Positions 7,016-13,548 of a stretch of 24,401 bases of DNA are shown here, piece by piece. Each line of letters starts with the position of its first letter. Position 1 is the stretch's first letter. The DNA comes from Gammaproteobacteria bacterium (GTDB lineage Bacteria > Pseudomonadota > Gammaproteobacteria > Pseudomonadales > M0112). The stretch covers positions 1 to 24,401 of the forward strand of contig SBFY01000171.1 of the NCBI GenBank assembly GCA_006227085.1, read 5' to 3'. A program made the position numbers and the translations under genes. The notes beneath the pieces were generated by a model. That model was not told the origin of the DNA. It did not search any database and worked only from the letters and a program-made list of their open reading frames with translations.

Positions 7016-7930
7016 TCAGGTGGTGGTGCAAGCTGCCATATTGAAAATCATGCCTTCGCGCAGGGCAGATGGTGAATACACCAGGTAATCCATGCCCAGT
7101 TCTTCCATGGCTGCTTCCAGGATCACCAGTCCCGGCACCAATACTGAACGACGTGACTCCCTTAATCCGTCGAATTTCAGGCGGGAGCTCTTCCCTAATC
7201 GCAGTACTTCCGTGCGCAAGCGGTCGATGGCTTCCCTGTCAATCATGCCTGCTGAGCACCAGCCCTGTCGCTCGGCGATACGGGCGATGGATTTGACCGT
7301 GCCACTGGAACCGTAATAGTCGACCCCCATATCTGCAGGGCAATCTGCCAGGCCGTGTGCCAGCAGGTCATGGGCGGCGTCCAGGGCCTGCTGGTAGCGT
7401 GTTGGCGTGAATCGCCCATCAGCAAACCAGTGATCACGAAAAGCGACACAGCCCAAAGGCATGCTTTGTAAAAAACGCAGTTGCTGGCCTTGCCCATATG
7501 CGAGTTCGGTGCTGCCGCCACCGATGTCGATGACCAGGCGTGAACGTGATGTCGCCGGCAGGCTGCCGACCAGTCCCAACCAGATCAACTGTGCCTCTTC
7601 CTCGCCGGAGATGATATCCACCGGCACGGGCAGTACCCTGGAGGCTTCGTCAAGGAATTGCTGGCGATTACTGGCTGCCCGCAAGGCCTGCGTGCCGACC
7701 ACGCGGACACGCTCTGCCGGGTGCCGCTGCAAGGCTGCACTGAAGTCACCCAGGCACTTGAGTCCGCGCCGGATAGCTGCGGGACATAGCTGGCCTGTCT
7801 CTGAAACATGCTGGCCGAGCTGGATCTTTTCGCTGAAACGTTCCAGCGGCTCGATGCGGCCGTCACGGATGGTGGCGATCAACAAGTGGAAGCTGTTCGA
7901 GCCAAGATCAATGGCGGCGTAGGATTCCAA
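7016..7930 (-). CDS. ppx: Exopolyphosphatase, Ppx/GppA family (short form)
   Basis: Hydrolyses terminal phosphates of polyphosphate, or pppGpp if GppA-like. 304 residues of the ASKHA fold: phosphate loop AAIDLGSNSFHLL (5-17), acidic ISGEEEAQL (catalytic Glu around 110-112), and the second loop DIGGGST (135-141). E. coli Ppx has about 510 residues; the C-terminal HD-like region is absent here, as in many short Ppx proteins. The start is TTG at 7930, chosen because GGAG lies about 9 bases upstream and the family N-terminus starts immediately. It faces ppk and is preceded by a PHO-box-like repeat and perfect TATAAT. The ppk pairing favours Ppx over GppA. Confidence 0.9.
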   Translation of the reverse strand: MESYAAIDLGSNSFHLLIATIRDGRIEPLERFSEKIQLGQHVSETGQLCPAAIRRGLKCLGDFSAALQRHPAERVRVVGTQALRAASNRQQFLDEASRVLPVPVDIISGEEEAQLIWLGLVGSLPATSRSRLVIDIGGGSTELAYGQGQQLRFLQSMPLGCVAFRDHWFADGRFTPTRYQQALDAAHDLLAHGLADCPADMGVDYYGSSGTVKSIARIAERQGWCSAGMIDREAIDRLRTEVLRLGKSSRLKFDGLRESRRSVLVPGLVILEAAMEELGMDYLVYSPSALREGMIFNMAACTTT

Positions 7931-7962
7931 GTGCAGGACTCCGGCAAGGTCAAGTGCGCACC

Positions 7963-7995
7963 ATTATAGCGCTGTGTGTGACGATCCGGTGACGA
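7963..7995 (-). promoter_or_regulatory. PHO-box-like promoter of ppx
   Basis: Read on the minus strand, TCGTCAC occurs twice exactly (7995-7989 and 7984-7978) with a 4-base linker, giving the 11-bp period of a PHO box. Each copy matches CTGTCAY at 5/7. Nine bases after the second copy lies a perfect TATAAT (7968-7963). That spacing mirrors PhoB-activated promoters such as E. coli phoA and pstS, where the box replaces the -35. The predicted start is near 7956, about 26 bases before the TTG. Confidence 0.55.
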
Positions 7996-8002
7996 TGATA
8001 AT

Positions 8003-9712
8003 TCAAGTGCTTGCGGACAAATAACGTTCGCGGCGTGCCGGTTTCAGTCGATCGAGATCCACGATCACGAAGCCGTCAACACAGTCGGCAAAATGATGGT
8101 CCAGGTGGAATCCCAGGAAGCAAGTGCCGCCGGGCTCGCACAGTTCAGTGTATTGCTTGTACAGCGTGGGTATTGTGCAGCCCATTTCCGCCAGTATTTG
8201 CTTGAGTGTGCGGAAATCACTGGCATAGTCTTCGCCCTGGAACAGGCTGAAATTGCAAGGGTCGGGTCGATAAGGATGGCGTGCATGGACCAGGGCTTGT
8301 CCTTGTGAGCCAAACCATAAATCATAAAAACGTACGATCAGGTCCCTTGCGGCTTGCGGATAGTGATTACTGATGCTGACCGGTCCGAACAGGTAGCGAA
8401 TGCCGGGCTTCTGTTGCAGGTAAGCACCAATACCTTGCCAGAGATAATCCAGGCTGCGTTTTCCCCAATAGCGTGGCTGTACAAAACTGCGACCCAGCTC
8501 CAGGCCGGATGCCAGGTAATGTGAAAAACCAGGGCTGAAGGTAAACAAGGTGCTGCTGTAAAGTTGTTCCGGCATGTTGGCAATGGCAGCGGTTGGGCGT
8601 AAGCGATAGGCTCCGATGATTTCCAGATCTTCATCATCCCACAGGATGATGTGGTCATAATCCAGGTCAAAGCGATCAATATCGCGGCGCCCACCAGTGC
8701 CTTCATCCACGGCACGGAAAGTCAGTTCGCGTAACCTGCCAATTTCACGCATCAAGGCCGAATCATGGCGATAGCGATACAGGCGGATTTGTTTGTGATC
8801 GGTGGTGCAACCCAGTAATGGGCACTCACGGATTTCCCGTTTGAGGGTTTGGCGGTTTTCCGGGTGTGCCACTGCTGTCAAGCCTTGCCCGAAGCGCAGG
8901 ACTGGCTTGTCCTTGGGTAGGCGGTACACATGCTTCCGGAATAACTTGACTGCAGATTTGAGAGGTAAATCCAATGACTGGTATTGGCGATGGCTGATCA
9001 ACTCACCAATGCGTACATCGACACTGTTCTCTGCCTGTTTGAACATTTCCCGCACTAGCCAAAGTGTTGACAGTGGTTTGGCGACCAGGGAAAGGCTGTA
9101 GAAGAAAGCAGAATTCTTTCCATCAATGAACACTGGCAGGATTGGTGCACGCATTTTTCGGGCGATGCGCAGGAATCCACCCTGCCAGCGACCATCCCGT
9201 ATGCCAGCGGGGCTCATGCGGGAAACTTCACCGGCAGGAAATATGATCAACGCGCCTTCCTGGTCAAGATGCTGGTAAATAGCACGAAGGTTTTCCTTGG
9301 GGGTGGCATCGTTCATGTTATCGACTGCCAGTAGCAATGAATGCAATGGCTCGATGGTCATCAGCAATTCATTAGACATGACTTTTACATCCTGGCGAAC
9401 TTCGCTGACCAGTTTCAGCAAGGCCAATCCATCCAGGCTTCCGATCGGGTGATTGGCAATAATGACCAGCCTGCCGTGGGTCGGAATGCGTTCCTTTTCG
9501 CGACTGCGGACAGCGAAATGGAAATCAAAGTACGCTAAAACCTGCTCAACGAAATCCAGGCCGCGCAAATGTGGGTAATCGCTTTCAAATTGCTGGAACT
9601 CACGTTCATGAAACAGCAGGCGCAACACATTGGTCACAGGTTTCCGTAATGGGGATGAAGGTTCTCGCAGGCTTGGGAAATGGTCGTCAACGATTTTTTC
9701 AACGTGAATCAC
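8003..9712 (-). CDS. olsF: Bifunctional acyltransferase, OlsF-like ornithine lipid synthase (PlsC-like + GNAT-like N-acyltransferase)
   Basis: 569 residues with two fused acyltransferase halves. The N-terminal half is PlsC/OlsA-like: NHPIGSLDG supplies H88 and D94 (one residue wider than the classic HX4D, as in HPLGGLDG relatives) and FPAGEVSR at 158-165 is the second block. The C-terminal half (from about 310) resembles OlsB-type N-acyltransferases. This is the layout of OlsF, characterised in Serratia proteamaculans, which makes phosphorus-free ornithine lipid by N- then O-acylation. The GTG start overlaps the upstream metallophosphoesterase stop by 4 bases (GTGA), so the two are translationally coupled. 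Membrane surface location is expected. Ornithine as substrate is inferred from architecture; another amine-acyl lipid is possible. Confidence 0.8.
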   Translation of the reverse strand: MIHVEKIVDDHFPSLREPSSPLRKPVTNVLRLLFHEREFQQFESDYPHLRGLDFVEQVLAYFDFHFAVRSREKERIPTHGRLVIIANHPIGSLDGLALLKLVSEVRQDVKVMSNELLMTIEPLHSLLLAVDNMNDATPKENLRAIYQHLDQEGALIIFPAGEVSRMSPAGIRDGRWQGGFLRIARKMRAPILPVFIDGKNSAFFYSLSLVAKPLSTLWLVREMFKQAENSVDVRIGELISHRQYQSLDLPLKSAVKLFRKHVYRLPKDKPVLRFGQGLTAVAHPENRQTLKREIRECPLLGCTTDHKQIRLYRYRHDSALMREIGRLRELTFRAVDEGTGGRRDIDRFDLDYDHIILWDDEDLEIIGAYRLRPTAAIANMPEQLYSSTLFTFSPGFSHYLASGLELGRSFVQPRYWGKRSLDYLWQGIGAYLQQKPGIRYLFGPVSISNHYPQAARDLIVRFYDLWFGSQGQALVHARHPYRPDPCNFSLFQGEDYASDFRTLKQILAEMGCTIPTLYKQYTELCEPGGTCFLGFHLDHHFADCVDGFVIVDLDRLKPARRERYLSAST

Positions 9713-10557
9713 GCCAAAGCCTCCCGTGCAGCATGTGACAAATTGTCGTGTATTGGTACAGGTTCCGGTGAAAACTGATTGGTTTTGTGCTGGCTGCGCT
9801 GCTTGAGCCAGTCAATCAGGATTAACTCTCCTTCGAGGGTTTCTGCACCTGCTGTGCAGCTTTCTACCCAGTCGCCGTCGTTGATGTACAGGATGCCGGC
9901 GTGCTGGCGAATGGCAGGATGGTGAATGTGGCCGCAGACAATGCCATCAGCTGGATAGGATCTGGCCGTTTCAATGGCAGCTTGTTCATAGGCAGCAATG
10001 GCTTCCTGTACCTTGCCGACACGTTGTTTCATCCAGCCAGCCAGCGACCAGTATGGCTTGCCGACCAGCCGTCGCCAGTGATTGCTGGCGCGATTCATCC
10101 ATAGCAATGCATCATAGGCGAAATCACCGATCCATCGATTGAGACGGTTGAACCGGGTGGCTGCATCAAATTCATCGCCATGGACGAGCAGCAGGCGCTT
10201 GCCGGTAGACGTCATGTGGATGAAACGGCGGGCGATTTGTACGCCAAACAGTTGTTCATGTGCGTAATGACGGAAAGGGTGGTCATGATTACCGGGAATG
10301 TAGATGATGCGGGTCCCTTTGCGTGCTTTGGTTGCGACCATATCCAGCACGCGCTGGTGGCTTTCAGGCCAGTATGCTTGGCGCTTGAGTGCCCACAGGT
10401 CGATGATGTCACCTACCAGATAGAGTGTTTCGCACTGCAGTTGTTCAAGGAATTCCAGCAGCAGTTCAGCCTTGCAATCCTTGCACCCCAAGTGTACGTC
10501 GGATATCCAGACCGCCCTGAGTTTCATGTGTGATAATGGTTTCATGTCGATTGCCAT
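9709..10557 (-). CDS. plcP: Calcineurin-like metallophosphoesterase, PlcP-type phospholipase C-like (alternatively LpxH2-like)
   Basis: 282 residues with the full dimetal set: DVH (D20, H22), GDIID (D50), GNHD (90-92), HGD (126-128) and GHIHHP (H210, H212). It carries GNHD rather than the GNRD of E. coli LpxH, and segments such as WALKRQAYWPESH and KARKGTRIIYIPGNHD resemble PlcP (Sinorhizobium SMc00171), which removes phospholipid head groups during phosphate starvation. Such proteins are often auto-annotated as UDP-2,3-diacylglucosamine diphosphatase. Coupling to the OlsF-like gene and the PHO box just upstream favour a lipid-remodelling role. The start is uncertain: Met5 (10545) or Met11 (10527, giving MKLRAVWISDVH) may be used, since a PHO-driven transcript could begin at or after 10557 and no Shine-Dalgarno is visible. 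Confidence 0.8.
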   Translation of the reverse strand: MAIDMKPLSHMKLRAVWISDVHLGCKDCKAELLLEFLEQLQCETLYLVGDIIDLWALKRQAYWPESHQRVLDMVATKARKGTRIIYIPGNHDHPFRHYAHEQLFGVQIARRFIHMTSTGKRLLLVHGDEFDAATRFNRLNRWIGDFAYDALLWMNRASNHWRRLVGKPYWSLAGWMKQRVGKVQEAIAAYEQAAIETARSYPADGIVCGHIHHPAIRQHAGILYINDGDWVESCTAGAETLEGELILIDWLKQRSQHKTNQFSPEPVPIHDNLSHAAREALA

Positions 10558-10571
10558 CGTGTATCTGTTCT

Positions 10572-10589
10572 ATGACAGGATGCTGACAG
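10572..10589 (-). promoter_or_regulatory. PHO box upstream of plcP-olsF
   Basis: On the minus strand CTGTCAGCATCCTGTCAT reads as half-site CTGTCAG (6/7), linker CATC, half-site CTGTCAT (7/7). It points at plcP, whose longest start is 14 bases further on. It is the best PHO-box match in the window. A clear -10 is not visible; GATACA at 10565-10560 is the nearest, closer than usual. Confidence 0.6.
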
Positions 10590-10620
10590 CAAGCCGAAAT
10601 TTTTATGACAGGGCCAATGC

Positions 10621-10803
10621 CTAGATGGGCGCGATTGACCATCCTTGCGGACGAAAATCACCGCGTCGGTACAGTTCTTCAGTAATGGCCTTGGCCAGCG
10701 GCTGGCGACGTGCCAGTGCAGTGTGATCGTACAGCAGCTCCCACAGTTTACGGCTGCTAAGGCTGCTGACATCAGCAGGATCGGGGATGCGTTTGACCAG
10801 CAT
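10621..10803 (-). CDS. Hypothetical 60-residue protein
   Basis: I do not recognise this family. 60 residues, no signal peptide or membrane segment, no cysteine. The sequence is rich in charged and Leu residues and probably helical (SSRKLWELLYDHTALARRQ, then AITEELYRRGDF). The start ATG has a strong ribosome site, AAGGAG with 9-base spacing, which is the main evidence that it is real. It is the first of four minus-strand genes (this, plcP, olsF, ppx), with 63 bases and a PHO box before plcP. A phased array of PHO-like half-sites lies 60-100 bases upstream of its start. Confidence 0.6.
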   Translation of the reverse strand: MLVKRIPDPADVSSLSSRKLWELLYDHTALARRQPLAKAITEELYRRGDFRPQGWSIAPI

Positions 10804-10862
10804 GGTGGTGCTCTCCTTCGTGTGTATCCTCTTTGTCTGTGCAGGCAGTTTCAGCGGCTTTT

Positions 10863-10902
10863 ATGACTCCCTGCTGTCAGCATCGTGACAGTTGTGTGAC
10901 CA
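10863..10902 (-). promoter_or_regulatory. Phased array of PHO-like half-sites in a divergent promoter region
   Basis: On the minus strand four 7-mers repeat every 11 bp: TGGTCAC, CTGTCAC, CTGACAG and GAGTCAT, with linkers ACAA, GATG and CAGG. CTGTCAC is a perfect half-site and the others match 5/7. On the plus strand the same DNA contains CTGTCAGCATC, shared exactly with the plcP box. The array lies between the 60-codon gene (minus) and the ferritin-like gene (plus). Confidence 0.4.
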
Positions 10903-10930
10903 TTGGCAGATACGTCTATTGTGGTAGCAT
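10903..10930 (+). promoter_or_regulatory. Promoter of the ferritin-like gene
   Basis: TTGGCA (10903-10908, 5/6) and TAGCAT (10925-10930, 4/6) are spaced by 16 bases, and TGG before the -10 makes it an extended -10. The transcript would start about 23 bases before the ATG at 10960. Confidence 0.45.
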
Positions 10931-10959
10931 GGTTCATCATTAGTGCGGAGGATCATGGC

Positions 10960-11430
10960 ATGGCAAAAAGTGGCTTGGGCAAGAAAGAAACCCAGCAGGC
11001 GATCGAAATCCTTAATACCATTATGGAAATTGAGCTGGCTGGCGTGGTGCGTTACACGCATTATTCGCTGATGGTATATGGATACAATCGCATTCCTATC
11101 ACCTCGTGGTTAAAGGGTAATGCCGAAGAAGGATTGATGCATGCACACAAAGCGGGCGAGCTGGTTACCCTCCTGGGTGGTCATCCCTCATTGAAGATCG
11201 GCAAGCTGCTGGAAACCGAACAGCATGATATTGGCGATATCCTGCGGGAAAGCCTGGCGCATGAAACCATGGCCATTGAAGCGTATTACCAGTTGCTGGC
11301 ACTGGTAGAAGGTAAATCGGTTTTGTTGGAAGAATATGCCCGTGAAATGATCGTCAGTGAGGAATTGCATCTTGATGAAGTGAACAAGATGCTGCGCAAG
11401 CCGGGAGACTTGGCGCCATTCAAGGCATGA
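10960..11430 (+). CDS. Ferritin-like diiron protein, bacterioferritin family
   Basis: 156 residues, the usual size for bacterioferritin, with the four-helix layout: MEIELAGVVRYTHYSLM (first helix), AEEGLMHAHKAGELVTLLGGHPS (second), ESLAHETMAIEAYYQLL (third) and REMIVSEELHLDEVNKML (fourth, with ExxH). These supply the Glu/His ligands of a diiron centre; in the second helix the spacing is ExxxH rather than the usual ExxH. Probable role is iron storage or iron-dependent peroxide defence in the cytosol. An in-frame extension to 10903 exists, but the ATG at 10960 has GGAGG 8 bases upstream and lies after the promoter. It is followed by a clear terminator. Haem binding as in true Bfr cannot be judged. 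Confidence 0.8.
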   Translation: MAKSGLGKKETQQAIEILNTIMEIELAGVVRYTHYSLMVYGYNRIPITSWLKGNAEEGLMHAHKAGELVTLLGGHPSLKIGKLLETEQHDIGDILRESLAHETMAIEAYYQLLALVEGKSVLLEEYAREMIVSEELHLDEVNKMLRKPGDLAPFKA

Positions 11431-11470
11431 ACGCTGCGAACCATTTCCGGGAGATGGCTCATCTCTACCC

Positions 11471-11498
11471 AAAGGCCGCCATCACGACGGCCTTTTTT
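11471..11498 (+). terminator. Intrinsic terminator after the ferritin-like gene
   Basis: AAAGGCCG and CGGCCTTT pair around a 9-base loop, followed by further T residues (six in a row in total). It lies 41 bases after the stop at 11430. Read from the other strand the stem has only a short T-run, so it may weakly serve the convergent YkgJ-like gene as well. Confidence 0.85.
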
Positions 11499-11503
11499 AT
11501 GTT

Positions 11504-11902
11504 TTAGGCCACTTTCGGCGGTGTGCGATCGAACGGGTTGTCACCATCATGTGAAGGAGCCGGTGTGAGTGGCGGCAGTCCCCATCGCGCACGTGCCTTG
11601 TCGCAATCCGGATTGGCGATGCCGTTTTCCCAGGCCATCGGGAATTCCCGGCACGGTGATGGTCGTCGTTCATAGATCGTGCAGCGCACGCTGTTACCGA
11701 TATCGCCCAGTAACGCCGTGCAACGGGGTGTCGGGCTGTTGGTACCCTGCATGCAGCTCCGGTAAGGCGTGAGTTGTTCGGTGAGGGTAACCGGGACGGC
11801 ATTTGGGTTATCGGTATTGTCGGTTTCGGCCCAGTAAAAAGACACACGGAATGACGCGCAGCAGGCGCCACAGGCCAGGCAGGGTGATTCGTTTGTGCTC
11901 AT
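11504..11902 (-). CDS. YkgJ-family cysteine cluster protein
   Basis: 132 residues opening with SPCLACGACCASFRVSF, the CxxCGxCC signature (C8, C11, C14, C15) of the YkgJ/UPF0153 zinc- or iron-chelating family. Further cysteines follow in RSCMQG, PRCTALLG, VRCTIYERRPSPCREFP and PDCDKAR; the IYERRPSPCREFP block is also typical. It probably binds an iron-sulfur cluster or zinc; biological role is unknown. The ATG at 11902 places the first cysteine at residue 8, as is usual, though the ribosome site is weak. It converges on the ferritin-like gene, sharing the terminator region. Confidence 0.85.
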   Translation of the reverse strand: MSTNESPCLACGACCASFRVSFYWAETDNTDNPNAVPVTLTEQLTPYRSCMQGTNSPTPRCTALLGDIGNSVRCTIYERRPSPCREFPMAWENGIANPDCDKARARWGLPPLTPAPSHDGDNPFDRTPPKVA

Positions 11903-12004
11903 TCGGACGGACGCCCATCATCACGCAGGATGCGCAATGTCTCGAAGTATAGCTGGCCGGTTGGTGTTGGGAAGGGGTGGCTGATATCAGGCGCACTAAT
12001 TAGC

Positions 12005-12021
12005 TATCATGGCAGGCCATG
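12005..12021. promoter_or_regulatory. -10-like TATCAT and adjacent dyad before the TPR gene
   Basis: TATCAT (12005-12010) could be the -10. CATGGC and GCCATG (12008-12021) form a perfect 6-bp dyad with a 2-base centre at the expected start point. No convincing -35 is seen. Weak evidence only. Confidence 0.25.
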
Positions 12022-12048
12022 ACGAATAACCATAACAAGGAGCACGCC

Positions 12049-13524
12049 ATGCACCGTTTGGTTCCCTGGATACTGGTCCTGCTGGCCGCAATGCCCCTGC
12101 AAGCCGCTGATGAGCAATGGTACCGGGTGGAATCCCCCCACTTTGTGTTTTACACCGATCATGACCCTGAAGGCGCGCAGGAACAGATCCGTGAAATGGA
12201 GCTGTTTCGCGAACTGGCCTTAATGGTCACGGGGGTGCCGGTCACAGAAGGCGGCCCACGCATGCACGCCTACCTGGCCAGTAGCATGCCGCAATTCCAG
12301 GACCTGGCCAGCACCGACAGCATCCAGTACGTCTCGGTATTCCTGACCCGGTGGGGCGGTGACCGGGCGGTTATTGTCAGGGATTTTGGAGATGAGGAGT
12401 TCAAGGCCAGTACCTTGCTCGGTACCTATGTCACGGAACTGATGCTGGGTAATTCCAATGCCTTGTACCCGCTGTGGTATATCCGCGGTTTGTCGGAATA
12501 CCTGTCGCAGGTCAAGGTCAAGAAGGGGGTCTTATCCTATGGCCTGGCAGCGCAAGAACGGCTTGACCAGTTGCGCATGCAGAACATGGACCCGCGCTGG
12601 GCCTGGGAACCCTATCCGGTATTAATGAACCGAAAGTCCCGCCCGGACAGCTGGATCGGTACATTTGATGCGCAATCCTGGATGGCGGCCCATTTTTTCC
12701 TGAGTGATGACAAGCGCAAACCGGTATTGCTGGCATACCTGAATGAATACAACCAGCATGGCGATGCGTCTGCGGCATACAAAAGCACTATCGGCAAACG
12801 TTATACCAATCTTGACCAGGAGTTGGTCCGCTACTTTGCCAAGGGGCGCTATACGACCAATAGCATCAAGGTTACCGGTAACCTTGACTACCCTGTCGAG
12901 GTCACCCGTTTGGATGCAGCTGATGCCTGGTTGATCAAAGGCCAGGCCTATTTGCTGGGCAGTAATGCAGAGCGCTGTGTCGAGGCGTTTAACCAGCGCC
13001 TGCAATTGAAGCCGGGTAATGCGGAAAGTGTTGCGGGCCTTGCCTGGTGCAAAGCCAATAAAGGGGATGTCCCTGATATGGCATCCATCCAGCTGCCGGA
13101 TGATGCCAGTGAGCAGGCGCGTTTGTGGTTGGCATCGGCCTGGCTGGCCCAGGGTGAGCGATTGAGAAAGGCCGGCAAGGATTACACAGCTACCGTTGAT
13201 GCCGCTTATGAACAGGCGGCGGCCGTTCTCAAAACCAACAAGCGATCAGCCAAGGCGATTGCGATTGCAGCATGGGCTATGGAAGCACGCGGCAATTTCG
13301 ATATGGCTGCCAAACTGTATGCGACCGCAGCAGTCTATGTGCCCTATGAAATGGTGATGCGATTTGGTGAGGCGCGCGTCCTGGCCGAGCAAGGAAAACT
13401 GGATGAAGCCCGCAAGGTGTTTGATCGCCTGATGGTGTATTACGAGGATGATGAGCTGGGTGATGAGGCCAAGGCACTCAAGGCAAGACTGTATCCTGAT
13501 GCAGCAGCGGCAGCGGCTGAATGA
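12049..13524 (+). CDS. Secreted TPR protein with degenerate MA-type peptidase-like domain
   Basis: 491 residues. A signal peptide (MHRLVPWILVLLAAMPLQAADE, cleavage after about residue 20) sends it to the periplasm. The N-terminal domain begins WYRVESPHFVFYTD and holds YPLWYIRGLSEYLS (about residues 145-158), resembling the PLWxxEGLAEYLS segment of MA-type/DUF1570-like metallopeptidases. Where those proteins have HExxH, this one reads TYVTE, so it should lack a zinc site. The C-terminal half (about 290-485) is helical repeats of TPR type, e.g. AWLIKGQAYLLGSNAERCVEAFNQRLQLKPGNAESVAGLAW. The ATG at 12049 has AAGGAG 6 bases upstream and exposes the signal peptide; the earlier ATG at 12019 is less likely. 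Role unknown, perhaps an envelope scaffold. Confidence 0.75.
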   Translation: MHRLVPWILVLLAAMPLQAADEQWYRVESPHFVFYTDHDPEGAQEQIREMELFRELALMVTGVPVTEGGPRMHAYLASSMPQFQDLASTDSIQYVSVFLTRWGGDRAVIVRDFGDEEFKASTLLGTYVTELMLGNSNALYPLWYIRGLSEYLSQVKVKKGVLSYGLAAQERLDQLRMQNMDPRWAWEPYPVLMNRKSRPDSWIGTFDAQSWMAAHFFLSDDKRKPVLLAYLNEYNQHGDASAAYKSTIGKRYTNLDQELVRYFAKGRYTTNSIKVTGNLDYPVEVTRLDAADAWLIKGQAYLLGSNAERCVEAFNQRLQLKPGNAESVAGLAWCKANKGDVPDMASIQLPDDASEQARLWLASAWLAQGERLRKAGKDYTATVDAAYEQAAAVLKTNKRSAKAIAIAAWAMEARGNFDMAAKLYATAAVYVPYEMVMRFGEARVLAEQGKLDEARKVFDRLMVYYEDDELGDEAKALKARLYPDAAAAAAE

Positions 13525-13548
13525 ACCATGATGGCGGGTGCTGGATGG

